Below are positions 26,858 to 34,605 of a stretch of DNA of 64,000 bases, one piece after another. The stretch lies in assembly GCA_030430075.1 (NCBI GenBank), contig JAUIGN010000003.1, positions 186,001-250,000 on the forward strand, given 5' to 3'. The notes below the pieces were generated by a model. It was not told the origin of the DNA. It saw nothing but the letters and a program-made list of their open reading frames with translations, and ran no database searches. Each line of letters opens with the position of its first letter. The first letter of the stretch is position 1. This DNA comes from a bacterium. Its GTDB lineage: Bacteria; Planctomycetota; Planctomycetia; Pirellulales; Pirellulaceae. Both the position numbers and the translations under genes were made by a program.

Positions 26858-28753
26858 TCAGTCGAGCCGGTTCTCGTCGTCCGCCCCCTCAATCTCCAAC
26901 TGTCGCATCTTGCGATACAGGTTGGACCGGTGCACACCCAGGCGTTCGGCCGCTTCGGTCATGTTCCCCCGCGCCCGTTCTACCTGCTTCTTGATGTACT
27001 CGATTTGAAAATGGCGTGTTGCTTCGGCGAGCGGCAATTCCAGCGACATCAGGGACGATTCCCGGGAATCCGGCATCAGGATCGCGGACAGCTCGTCCGC
27101 ATCGATCGTCTTGTTCTGGGACAGATAGGCGAGACGTTCCGTCAAGTTTCTCAGTTCGCGCACGTTGCCCGGCCAGGAATGGCTGAGCAACCGTTTCCGG
27201 CCGGCCGCAGAGAACTGGGGAACCGGCCGGCCCGCCTTGGCGCAGAATGACTGCAGAAAGTGGTCCGCCAGCAGTAGGATATCATCGCCCCGATCGCGAA
27301 GCGGTGGCAGTTCCACGGTTACCACGTTGAGCCGAAAGAAGAGGTCTTCGCGAAACTTCTTGGCCCGCACCAGTTCAGCCAACTTCTGGTTGGTGGCCGC
27401 GACCACGCGCGCGTCCGTGTGGATCGGCAGGGACCCGCCGACGCGAACGACCGTCTTCTCTTCCAGGACACGCAGCAGCTTGGCCTGTCCACCGGGACTC
27501 ATGTCGCCAATCTCATCCAGAAACAGGGTCCCTCCCGAAGCCAGTTCGAACTTGCCGATCCTGGTCTGGTGCGCATCGGTGAATGCGCCTTTCTCATGAC
27601 CGAACAGTTCGCTCTCCAACAGCGTCTCCGAGAGGGCTGCACAGTTGACCGCGACGAACGGTTCGTTGCGCCGGCTGCTCTGATAGTGGACCCGTTTCGC
27701 AATCACCTCCTTGCCGGTTCCGTTTTCGCCGAGCACCAGGACCGAAAGTTCCGTGTTGGCAACACGGCCGATGGTGGAGCGCAGCGCGTCGATCGCCGGC
27801 GATTCCCCGATCAACTGTGCGCCCTGCATCACCTCGTCGGCAAACTGGTCGCGCACCTTGATCAACTGTTGGCGCGACTGGGTGTTCTCAATGGCGACCG
27901 CTGCGTGCGCCGCGAGCTCCGTTAAGGCCGTTTCATCGGCCGCCGAAAAGTCGCCCTCCAGCTTGTTGATCAGTTCGAAGGCGCCCAGCAGTTCGCGCCC
28001 CTTGCCGCGCAACGGCACGCAGAGCAAATTGCGCGTATGAAAGCTGAGCTGCTTATCGACTTCGCGGTCGATCTCCTGATCCCCGGTTTCTGCATCAACG
28101 CGTTTCGACTCGCCCGTTTGCACGACGCTGCCGACCACGCCCGCCGTGTCCGAAATCCGCAACTCGCCCCCTTCCACACCCAACGCCGGGCGGCCAACCA
28201 GCGTCTTGTTCGCTCGGTCCCAAATGAAAATGCTGGCCCGCTCGGCATGCAGCAACCGGGTGGAAGCCTCTGCCATCCGCTCCAGCAACTCGTCCATTTC
28301 CAGCGTCTGATTCCATTGCGCGGCGATTTCCAGGATCGCCTGTAGCCGTTGCACATGACGCGTGTCGGCCTCGCGGCGGCAGACCAGCCGATAGGCGGCC
28401 CCGCAAGTTCCCCCCACGACCGCCAACTGGCCGACGGACGGTGGCCGACCGCTCCCGATCAACACCAGATTGTCGACCCCCAACGCGACCGCAAACTCGT
28501 CGTCCTGCACCTGGGCCACATCGGAATCCAAGGCCTCCGCACAGAGGTCCGCGGAAACGTCGAACGGCTGGCCGGATGTCGCGAGCGAATGCCATGGGCC
28601 GCCAGCCGCCTCCGCCAGCACCAGCGAATCGCATTGCCAGCCACGAACCAGCTCCGCGACCGCCGCCTCTGCAAACCCGACTGGAGTCGCCGCCTGTGCC
28701 GCCAGCTCGACGAGCCGGGCTACCAGAGCATCCGAACTGATTCGAGAACCCAT
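26858..28753 (-). CDS. Sigma-54-dependent transcriptional activator with GAF sensor
   Basis: About 631 residues. The N-terminal half has one clear GAF domain (roughly residues 170-315, with LHAERASIFIWDRANKTL and NLLCVPLRGKGRELLGAFELINK). The AAA+ domain follows: Walker A GENGTGKE, Walker B GTLFLDEIGDM, arginine-finger region FREDLFFRLNVV. The sigma-54 contact loop reads GAFTDA instead of GAFTGA. A Fis-type helix-turn-helix closes the protein (GNMTEAAERLGVHRSNLYRKMRQL). It should activate sigma-54 promoters on an unknown signal. AGGG stands six bases before the ATG at 28753. Confidence 0.92.
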   Translation of the reverse strand: MGSRISSDALVARLVELAAQAATPVGFAEAAVAELVRGWQCDSLVLAEAAGGPWHSLATSGQPFDVSADLCAEALDSDVAQVQDDEFAVALGVDNLVLIGSGRPPSVGQLAVVGGTCGAAYRLVCRREADTRHVQRLQAILEIAAQWNQTLEMDELLERMAEASTRLLHAERASIFIWDRANKTLVGRPALGVEGGELRISDTAGVVGSVVQTGESKRVDAETGDQEIDREVDKQLSFHTRNLLCVPLRGKGRELLGAFELINKLEGDFSAADETALTELAAHAAVAIENTQSRQQLIKVRDQFADEVMQGAQLIGESPAIDALRSTIGRVANTELSVLVLGENGTGKEVIAKRVHYQSSRRNEPFVAVNCAALSETLLESELFGHEKGAFTDAHQTRIGKFELASGGTLFLDEIGDMSPGGQAKLLRVLEEKTVVRVGGSLPIHTDARVVAATNQKLAELVRAKKFREDLFFRLNVVTVELPPLRDRGDDILLLADHFLQSFCAKAGRPVPQFSAAGRKRLLSHSWPGNVRELRNLTERLAYLSQNKTIDADELSAILMPDSRESSLMSLELPLAEATRHFQIEYIKKQVERARGNMTEAAERLGVHRSNLYRKMRQLEIEGADDENRLD

Positions 28754-29073
28754 ACGCCACCCTGCCATTCACTCAATCAAAAGTGCACCAAGCAACAAAG
28801 TTATGTAGTCATTACGATTCATCATCGTACGCAAGTGTTGTCAAAATGGCAAACGGTGTGCAGGTACGGGGAGTGGCGAAGTGAGATTCCGGCAGGGACA
28901 CGTAGTGTGATTAGGGCAAAGTCGATATCCTCGTTACTGACTTGTAGGAAATTTCATGGCGGGTTGGCCGAGGTGGCAAGCTGGCGATGCGGTCGAGGGA
29001 GACTGGCGCGCGGGCGGAGCCGTCTTCACGGGCGACCGGCCTCGCAGCCGGCGCGGCACTTGAGGAGAGAGCG
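28754..29073. other. Divergent gap between GAF-sigma54 regulator and fabI, 320 bp
   Basis: More AT-rich than its surroundings. It carries an inverted repeat TACGAT-TCATC-ATCGTA (28813-28829) and, on the minus strand, a perfect TTGACA (28844-28839) with no good -10. GAGGAGAGA precedes fabI. A stretch near 28960 (GGTTGGCCGAGGTGG) recalls the start of a class II tRNA but does not fold into one. Confidence 0.4.
28813..28829. promoter_or_regulatory. Inverted repeat, possible operator
   Basis: TACGAT-TCATC-ATCGTA, 6-bp perfect arms, 60 bases upstream of the GAF-sigma54 regulator start and just downstream (for that gene) of a TTGACA hexamer. Its position would suit autoregulation. Confidence 0.3.
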
Positions 29074-29898
29074 ATGGGCTTGTTCGAGGGAAAAAAGGGA
29101 CTGATTCTCGGGGTGGCCAATGATCGGTCGATTGCCTGGTCGATTGCCAAGCAGATCATGCAGGAGGGTGGCGAATGCGGGTTTACCCACTTGCCGGACA
29201 AGCCCGATGATGACCGCAAGAAGAACCGGCGGCGGGTTGCCAAGTGCACCGACGGGCACGAGCAGGCCAAGTTCCTGGTGCCGATGAATGTGCAGGACGA
29301 CGCCGACATTGAAGCGGTTATGAAGACGACGGCGGATACCTTCGGCAAGATCGACTTCATGCTGCATTCGATCGCCTTTGCCTCGATTGACGACCTCCGC
29401 AATGAAACGATCAGGACGAGCCGTGAAGGGTTCAAGATGGCGATGGAAATCAGTGCCTTCAGCCTGCTGGCCACGGCCAATGCGGCCAGGGAACTGTTCA
29501 ATGACGGAGCCTCGATTCTCACTTTGACCTACTTTGGCGGCGAAAAGATCGTCACCGGCTACAACGTGATGGGGATCTGCAAGGCGGCCCTCGATGCTTC
29601 GATGCGATACCTGGCCTTCGACCTGGGCCCGCGAAATATCAAGGTCAACGCCTTGAGTGCCGGCCCGGTCAAGACGCTGGCCGCCAGTGCCGTCGGCCAT
29701 GCGAATGAGATGGAACAGCTCTATCAAGGCATGTCCCCCTTGAACCGCAACATCACCCCCGAAGAAGTCGGGCGGACCGGCGCCTTTCTGCTCTCCGACA
29801 TGTCCAATGGCATCACGGCAGAAATTGTCCACGTCGACGCGGGCTACAACGCCATGGGCTCTCCGGGCCGACTGCTGGATGCGGCCAAGGGCGAGTAA
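29074..29898 (+). CDS. fabI: Enoyl-[acyl-carrier-protein] reductase (NADH), FabI
   Basis: A 274-residue SDR enzyme that performs the last reduction of each fatty-acid elongation cycle. The FabI variant of the NAD site is present (GLILGVANDRSIAWSIAK). So are HSIAFAS and the catalytic Tyr-x6-Lys pair (GYNVMGICKAALDASMRYLA). RNIKVNALSAGPVKTLAASAV and DMSNGITAEIVHVDAGYNAMG complete the match. The ATG at 29074 has GAGGAGAGA upstream; the frame opens earlier. A NUDIX gene follows after 66 bases. Together with plsC and cdsA nearby it makes a lipid-synthesis neighbourhood. Confidence 0.95.
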   Translation: MGLFEGKKGLILGVANDRSIAWSIAKQIMQEGGECGFTHLPDKPDDDRKKNRRRVAKCTDGHEQAKFLVPMNVQDDADIEAVMKTTADTFGKIDFMLHSIAFASIDDLRNETIRTSREGFKMAMEISAFSLLATANAARELFNDGASILTLTYFGGEKIVTGYNVMGICKAALDASMRYLAFDLGPRNIKVNALSAGPVKTLAASAVGHANEMEQLYQGMSPLNRNITPEEVGRTGAFLLSDMSNGITAEIVHVDAGYNAMGSPGRLLDAAKGE

Positions 29899-29964
29899 GC
29901 AAGCGGACGGAGCGCCGGACGCACGAAACGATCGATCGACAGGCGCCAGAATGTCAGCCGTGCG

Positions 29965-30366
29965 ATGTCTTCAAATCCCAGCCTGATCGCGGTGGCCGTG
30001 GTCGAGCACCGTGGTCAGTTCCTGGTCGGGGTCCGCCCCCCCGGTGTTCCCCTGGCCGGATACAGTGAGTTTCCTGGCGGCAAGGTGGAAGCGGGCGAGC
30101 GACCGGCGGACGCAGCAGCCCGCGAATGCCTGGAAGAAACCGGTCTGGCGGTCGAAGTGGTCGGCGAGTTTCCGGACCGCATCCAGCAGTACGCGCACGG
30201 TCGGTTGCGGTTGCGGTTCTTTCAATGCCGCGTGCATAACGGGCAACCAGCGCCGCGGGCGCCCTTTCGCTGGGTTGCCCGAGACCAGCTCGCGGCCCTC
30301 CGCTTTCCAGCCGGAAACGACCGACTCCTGGCAATGCTGCAGCGCTCCCCGCAAGACTCGGAATAA
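29965..30366 (+). CDS. NUDIX hydrolase (MutT-like)
   Basis: A 133-residue NUDIX protein. The Nudix box is intact at residues 39-60 (G-x5-E-x7-RECLEETGL). The N-terminal half (LIAVAVVEHRGQFLVGVRPPG, SEFPGGKVEAGE) resembles MutT-type 8-oxo-dGTP diphosphatases, with the FPGGKVE sequence before the box. It probably cleanses oxidised nucleotides or hydrolyses a related nucleoside diphosphate compound. It follows fabI in the same direction. Weak upstream ribosome-binding signal. Confidence 0.88.
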   Translation: MSSNPSLIAVAVVEHRGQFLVGVRPPGVPLAGYSEFPGGKVEAGERPADAAARECLEETGLAVEVVGEFPDRIQQYAHGRLRLRFFQCRVHNGQPAPRAPFRWVARDQLAALRFPAGNDRLLAMLQRSPQDSE

Positions 30367-30492
30367 CACGGACCGCCGGCGTCCATGATCTTGCGATCAG
30401 AGTCCTGCCTCGCGATTTTGTCCCCCAGAGGTCGCTGGACGCTGCGTGTTCGCGGAAAAAAATGAGCCCCTTCGTGTTGGTCATACGGTGGA

Positions 30493-30556
30493 CGACACCA
30501 ACGCCTCTCGACACCAACGCCTCTCGACACCAACGCCTCTCGACACCAACGCCTGT
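30493..30556 (+). repeat. 16-bp tandem repeat, four units
   Basis: Four exact-length units of CGACACCAACGCCTCT. The first three are identical and the last ends CTGT. The unit is not a multiple of three, so the array shifts frame at each copy and is non-coding. Confidence 0.92.
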
Positions 30557-30599
30557 CGCCCGACACGCGGCGCCGGCCGGATCAACTGAGCTTCGCTCG

Positions 30600-30619
30600 A
30601 CCCGGGCTAGCAACGCCCG
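30600..30619 (+). repeat. Fragment of two-part dispersed repeat
   Basis: ACCCGGGCTAGCAACGCCCG resembles the middle of the full copy at 32428-32496 (AACCGGGGCTAACGCCCG) with a two-base insertion. Only this part is recognisable. Confidence 0.4.
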
Positions 30620-30662
30620 CACCCGCGTCGAGGAATTCAGCGCAGACTCGTCTTGGTGAATG

Positions 30663-30691
30663 TTGTCATGGTCGGTTACCCTGTGTAAATC
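30663..30691 (+). promoter_or_regulatory. Weak promoter candidate
   Basis: TTGTCA (five of six to TTGACA), 17-bp spacer, TAAATC (three of six). It is 230 bases upstream of the HExxH peptidase start, which would imply a long leader. Confidence 0.25.
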
Positions 30692-30921
30692 TTACAGACC
30701 TCTGGGCGGCCAGGAGGGCCGACTTGAGCTCAAATGGGATCCCCAGGAAAAGGACTTTGCAGGTAAGGCCCTGTCGGACAAACGGTTCGGCGGGGCGGTT
30801 CATCTCGCACCGAACGGTGTGATCCCGATTGGCTCGCCGTTTGCATCTTTGGATCGATATCGGGCCACTGAATGGCGGACGCAAGAAGCGCCGCTCACCC
30901 CCCCTTTGTCAATGGAGTGAC

Positions 30922-32148
30922 ATGAGCATGGAAGCTCGCCTCATTCGCGCTGCCGTCCTGGCAGCCTGCCTCGGTTCTTTGGGCGCCGGACACCGCACTG
31001 AGAATTTCATCGTGACGGCTTCTTCGCCACAGCTCGCCAAACGGGTCGCCGAGACGGCGGAAGACCTGCGACACAACCTGGCGATCGAATGGCTGGGACA
31101 CGAGCTTCCTCCGTGGCGCGACAAGTGCCCGATCACGGTCAACGCCGGCCCACAGCTCGGCGCCGGCGGCGTAACTCAATTCATGTTCCAGAATGGCCAG
31201 CCGTTCGGATGGACGATGTCGGTCCAGGGGACCAGCGAACGGATCCTGGACAGCGTGCTGCCTCACGAGATCACGCACACCATCTTTGCCACCCATTTCG
31301 GCCGCCCGTTGCCCCGCTGGGCCGATGAGGGGGCCAGCACCACGGTCGAACATGTGGCAGAGACGAGCAAACAGGATCACCTGCTGATCGAATTCCTCAA
31401 GACGGATCGCGGCATCGCCTTCAACAACATGTTTGCGATGACCGAGTACCCGCGCGATATCCTGCCCCTTTATGCCCAAGGTCATTCGCTGGCTCGGTTT
31501 CTGATCGCACAAGGCGGCAAGCGCAAGTTTGTCGACTACGTGGGCGACGGCATGCGATGGAACAGTTGGACGCGGGCCACGAACGAACACTACGGCTTTG
31601 CGAGTCTCTCGGAATTGCAGGTGACCTGGCTGGACTGGGTCCGCCATGGCGGTGGACCGGTCGCGCCGCGCGAAACCCTGGTCGCTCAGAATGCGCCCGC
31701 CCGGGACGACAAGCTGACTCGGGCGGCGACCGACACCGCACAGGCGTCCACCACCGGCCAGGCGGACGTGATCGCGGCCGTCTACCAGACCCCCGGCAAC
31801 CGTTCGTCCACGTCCTCCCAGGGTTGGTACGCCCGGGTACGTGACGAGAAACGGCAACAGCCCGGCCCGTCATCCACCGCCGACATCTCCCGCTCGCCAC
31901 GGCACGCACCCAGCGCCACGAATCGTGCACCCAGCCGGATTGCCCGGTCAGAGCAAACGGTCTCCCGGCAACAGCCTCCGGCGCGCGCCCAGCAGGTCGT
32001 CCTGGAGTGGAACGGCAAGCCGCGCCAAGGGGGCCCGATCACACCGTCAGCGAACTCGACGCAGCCGGAGAACGGCACGCCGAAGCGTCCTGCCGGTTCG
32101 AGCTACCTGGTCTCACCGCAAGAGTTGCAAGGCACGATTCTGCGATAG
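30922..32148 (+). CDS. Secreted gluzincin-type metallopeptidase (peptidase MA-like)
   Basis: About 408 residues. A short signal peptide (LIRAAVLAACLGSLGAGH) is followed by FIVTASSPQLAKRVAETAEDLR. The zinc site is complete: H-E-I-T-H in VLPHEITHTIFATHFG, with the third-ligand Glu shortly after in LPRWADEGAS. This is typical of Peptidase_MA-like (PF13485) proteins. A conserved block, YAQGHSLARFLIAQGGKRKF, follows. The last 130 residues are low-complexity and rich in Ser, Thr, Pro, Gln and Arg, probably disordered. The ATG at 30922 has GGAG four bases upstream. Substrate unknown. Confidence 0.78.
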   Translation: MSMEARLIRAAVLAACLGSLGAGHRTENFIVTASSPQLAKRVAETAEDLRHNLAIEWLGHELPPWRDKCPITVNAGPQLGAGGVTQFMFQNGQPFGWTMSVQGTSERILDSVLPHEITHTIFATHFGRPLPRWADEGASTTVEHVAETSKQDHLLIEFLKTDRGIAFNNMFAMTEYPRDILPLYAQGHSLARFLIAQGGKRKFVDYVGDGMRWNSWTRATNEHYGFASLSELQVTWLDWVRHGGGPVAPRETLVAQNAPARDDKLTRAATDTAQASTTGQADVIAAVYQTPGNRSSTSSQGWYARVRDEKRQQPGPSSTADISRSPRHAPSATNRAPSRIARSEQTVSRQQPPARAQQVVLEWNGKPRQGGPITPSANSTQPENGTPKRPAGSSYLVSPQELQGTILR

Positions 32149-32225
32149 GGAAGAGGTCATCCATCACGTCTCGAACGCAGTCAACGTCGGCCAACGAATC
32201 GAAGCCGTCGTTCGTCATTCCGGAG

Positions 32226-32242
32226 GTCATGCTGTGCATGAC
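32226..32242 (+). repeat. GTCATGC-N3-GCATGAC palindrome, perfect copy
   Basis: 7-bp arms around TGT. The right flank CCATGCGGTCTGG is shared with the diverged copy at 10735-10766, and CATGC is also found after the arms at 47081 (read on the minus strand). Confidence 0.85.
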
Positions 32243-32427
32243 ACCATGCGGTCTGGCATCCGGCGGGAACCTGTCATCAACGACTTCCCGCACGCCCGTT
32301 CCAGGGGATGGATGGACGCTGCGTTGGCGCGTTCGTTAACCAGGTTGACTCAGCATCGAACAACACCTGGGTGCAGGTCGCTGTGACATCGTTGGCCATG
32401 CACATACGCGAAGCAATGCGCCTGTCA

Positions 32428-32496
32428 GCCGGAACGCGTTCGCGTCCGATTTGTAGAGCTTTCGACGAAACCGGGGCTAACGCCCGACGGCTGATG
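32428..32496 (+). repeat. Dispersed two-part repeat, copy 2
   Basis: Left part: GCCGGAACGCG-TTCGCG-TCC, a near hairpin. Right part: GGGGCTAACGCCC then GACGGCTGATG. Left part 23/26 and right part 16/18 identical to copy 1 at 2529-2597 with the same 25-base spacing; left part 21/26 identical to the inverted copy at 40205-40275. Confidence 0.75.
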
Positions 32497-32509
32497 CCCG
32501 ACGGCTGAT
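32482..32509 (+). repeat. 14-bp tandem duplication at the end of the two-part repeat
   Basis: GCCCGACGGCTGAT occurs twice without a spacer (32482-32495, 32496-32509). The duplicated segment is the right end of the dispersed element. Confidence 0.85.
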
Positions 32510-32564
32510 GCATGAACCGGGATCGGCCGATCGTCGCCCGGCAGTGTTTTTTTCGACCCGCCCG

Positions 32565-33689
32565 CTATGTCCAGTCGCTGAAGAAATAGCGGGTCAGATG
32601 AAAGAAGACCGGTGCGGCGAAGCAGACCGAATCGATGCGATCGAGGACACCCGCGTGACCTTGCACGAGGGTTCCTGTGTCGGCCACGCCACGGTCGCGT
32701 TTGACCGCAGACAGCGTCATGCCACCCGCGAAGGCCATGATCGCGATGATTAGCGACATGCAGGCGGCTTCCCACAGGCGGAACGGAGTCGCCCACCACA
32801 GTAGGGTACCGGCGACGGTGGTGGTTGCGACGCCCCCGAAAAACCCTTCCCAGGTCCGGCTGGCATTGATCTCCGGCGCGATCACCCGGTGCCCCAGGAG
32901 CCGCCCCCAGATGTACTGAAAGACGTCGCTCAGTTGCACGATGACGACCAGGAAGAACAGCAACCCGGCGTTGCTTCCGTTCCACGGCCGCTGGACCGGT
33001 TCGCCGCCGGCGGCCGCGGCCGTCTCGTCCTCGTCGAACGATGTCGGCGCGGCCAGCGGCTCCGCCCCCTCTTCGGTCGACAGGCTGCCGGGATTCGGTG
33101 CGGGTTTCCAGGTACGCAAATCGAGGTCCAGCAAAGCGGGTGCATAACTGAGCGCGTAAACGCAGATCAACAGGCCGACAGAGATCTTCGCGGACCGCTC
33201 CAGAAACCGCCGGTGATCACCGGAAATGGCAATTCGCGCCGGGATAAACAACGATCCGTAGACCGGGATCATGATGCTATACAGGCCGTAAAACTCCTGC
33301 CCCAAACCCACCAGCACGTACTGCAGCGGCGTGAACACGAAGAACACCCAAAACAGGGCGCGGTGATCGCCGCGGCGGGTGGGGGTCATCGTGACGAATT
33401 CACGTAAGGCCCAGAAGGAGACAGCCCAGAACAGGACCACCGTCCCCACATACCGCAACAAGAAGCCGGCAATCAGGATGACGCACATCATCCACCAGGC
33501 GCGCAAACGCAGGTCAAATCGCCGCAACATGGCGGCATTGATGTTGCCTTCGGGCTGCCGTTTGAGCAACACGACCGCCAGGTTGGCGATCATCAGCAGG
33601 CCCAACACGACCCCCAGGAGAATCAAGGTCGCCGGGTTGAGCCAGACCGGTCGCGGCTCGTGAGAAAAGAGGGTTTCAAACGCAAACAT
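32565..33689 (-). CDS. cdsA: Phosphatidate cytidylyltransferase (CDP-diacylglycerol synthase)
   Basis: A 374-residue multi-pass membrane enzyme that makes CDP-diacylglycerol from phosphatidate and CTP. About eight hydrophobic spans are visible. The C-terminal signature is recognisable but altered: SAVKRDRGVADTGTLVQGHA-GVLDRID, where the usual K-D reads A-D and the usual HGG reads HAG. A second conserved block, LSDVFQYIWGRLLG...INASRTWEGFFGG, is present. An insertion of about 45 residues between spans (PNPGSLSTEEGAEPLAAPTS) is hydrophilic. plsC ends 17 bases upstream, so the two phospholipid genes form an operon. Confidence 0.9.
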   Translation of the reverse strand: MFAFETLFSHEPRPVWLNPATLILLGVVLGLLMIANLAVVLLKRQPEGNINAAMLRRFDLRLRAWWMMCVILIAGFLLRYVGTVVLFWAVSFWALREFVTMTPTRRGDHRALFWVFFVFTPLQYVLVGLGQEFYGLYSIMIPVYGSLFIPARIAISGDHRRFLERSAKISVGLLICVYALSYAPALLDLDLRTWKPAPNPGSLSTEEGAEPLAAPTSFDEDETAAAAGGEPVQRPWNGSNAGLLFFLVVIVQLSDVFQYIWGRLLGHRVIAPEINASRTWEGFFGGVATTTVAGTLLWWATPFRLWEAACMSLIIAIMAFAGGMTLSAVKRDRGVADTGTLVQGHAGVLDRIDSVCFAAPVFFHLTRYFFSDWT

Positions 33690-33706
33690 GAATCGCGACT
33701 GCTTCC

Positions 33707-34399
33707 TTACACGTCCTTGAGGCGACGGACAGCCTGGCGCGCCCGCACGAGAAAATCATTCTTCTTCTCGCCCGCTTCCAGCCAGATCGGCGGACCGATC
33801 GTAATGCAACTGAGCAAGGGGACCGGCAAGAATTCGCCCCGCGGCAGGACGCGATTCAAGTTGTCGACGTAGACGGGCACCAACTCCAGATCGGGCCGTT
33901 TCTTGCTCAGATAGTACAGCCCACTTTTGAACTCGCCCATGTCGTCGCTCGTGTTCCGGCCACCTTCGGGAAACACGATCAACGAATGCGTGTCCCCGAT
34001 CGCCTGGATCATCATCTCGACCGGGCTTCGATGCACTTTGATGTTCTGGCGATCGATCAGCAACGCATTCAACGAGGCTGCGATGTGGCGCCGGAAGGCG
34101 CTCCGGTCCCAGTAGTCGCGAGCGGCCACCGGCCGGGTCAGCGCCCGAATGTTCCGCGGCAGCGATGACCACAAGACCAACGCGTCCAGGTGACTCGTGT
34201 GGTTCGCAAAGTACACCCGCTGGCAGGTATCCGGCTGGCAGTCCAACCAGCGCACGGTCGCTCCCGCCATGAACTTGGCCACAACCGAAAGCGTCAAGGC
34301 TGTTAGGGACAGACGAGCAGGCTTCTGCGTCACCACGGTCTCGGACCGATCTGTGTCAAGAGGCTTATGCACAACGTTGTCGCCCGATTTTCTGGCCAC
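33707..34399 (-). CDS. plsC: 1-acyl-sn-glycerol-3-phosphate acyltransferase (PlsC family)
   Basis: A 230-residue acyltransferase. The catalytic NHTSHLD (NHx4D) and the glycerol-phosphate binding block VFPEGGRN (usually FPEGTRS) are both present with normal spacing. An N-terminal hydrophobic helix (LSLTALTLSVVAKFMAG) would anchor it in the membrane. It acylates lysophosphatidate to phosphatidate, the substrate of the cdsA product encoded directly downstream. An extended -10 promoter sits 114 bases upstream. Confidence 0.9.
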   Translation of the reverse strand: MARKSGDNVVHKPLDTDRSETVVTQKPARLSLTALTLSVVAKFMAGATVRWLDCQPDTCQRVYFANHTSHLDALVLWSSLPRNIRALTRPVAARDYWDRSAFRRHIAASLNALLIDRQNIKVHRSPVEMMIQAIGDTHSLIVFPEGGRNTSDDMGEFKSGLYYLSKKRPDLELVPVYVDNLNRVLPRGEFLPVPLLSCITIGPPIWLEAGEKKNDFLVRARQAVRRLKDV

Positions 34400-34512
34400 C
34401 CCAGTCCGCGATGAGCGGTCGAATTCGATCGTAACGCGCCCTCATCCTAGCTTGGCAATCGACGCAAGGGGAGTGGGCGCGCGCCGGCCGTCGTCGGGTC
34501 GGCGGCAGCCCG

Positions 34513-34521
34513 ATTATAACA
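34513..34521 (-). promoter_or_regulatory. Extended -10 promoter for plsC-cdsA
   Basis: On the minus strand TGT-TATAAT is a perfect TATAAT with the TGN extension. No good -35 is seen, as expected for an extended -10 promoter. It lies in the gap upstream of plsC. Confidence 0.5.
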
Positions 34522-34605
34522 CGCAAACCTTAATTTCCTCGAATCGCCGAGCGTCCGGTTCGCTCGATCCACGCCTTCCCCGCCCTGCCGGCGCCAAACC
34601 TCCCG

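Larger units (their letters stand above)
30367..30921. other. Intergenic region with tandem repeat and possible promoter, 555 bp
   Basis: Holds a 16-bp tandem repeat (30493-30556), a fragment of the two-part dispersed repeat (30600-30619) and a promoter-like pair at 30663-30691. No open frame here has family features. GGAG lies four bases before the next gene's ATG. Confidence 0.4.
32149..32564. other. Convergent gap with two repeat families, 416 bp
   Basis: Between the metallopeptidase and the end of cdsA. Contains a perfect GTCATGC palindrome (32226-32242) and the best copy of the two-part repeat (32428-32496), which runs into a 14-bp tandem duplication (32482-32509). No gene. Confidence 0.5.

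Noticed and set aside
28950-29010. Possible tRNA-Leu/Ser-like start
   Set aside because: Only GGTTGGCCGAGGTGG resembles a D-arm; no anticodon arm, T-arm or acceptor pairing can be found.
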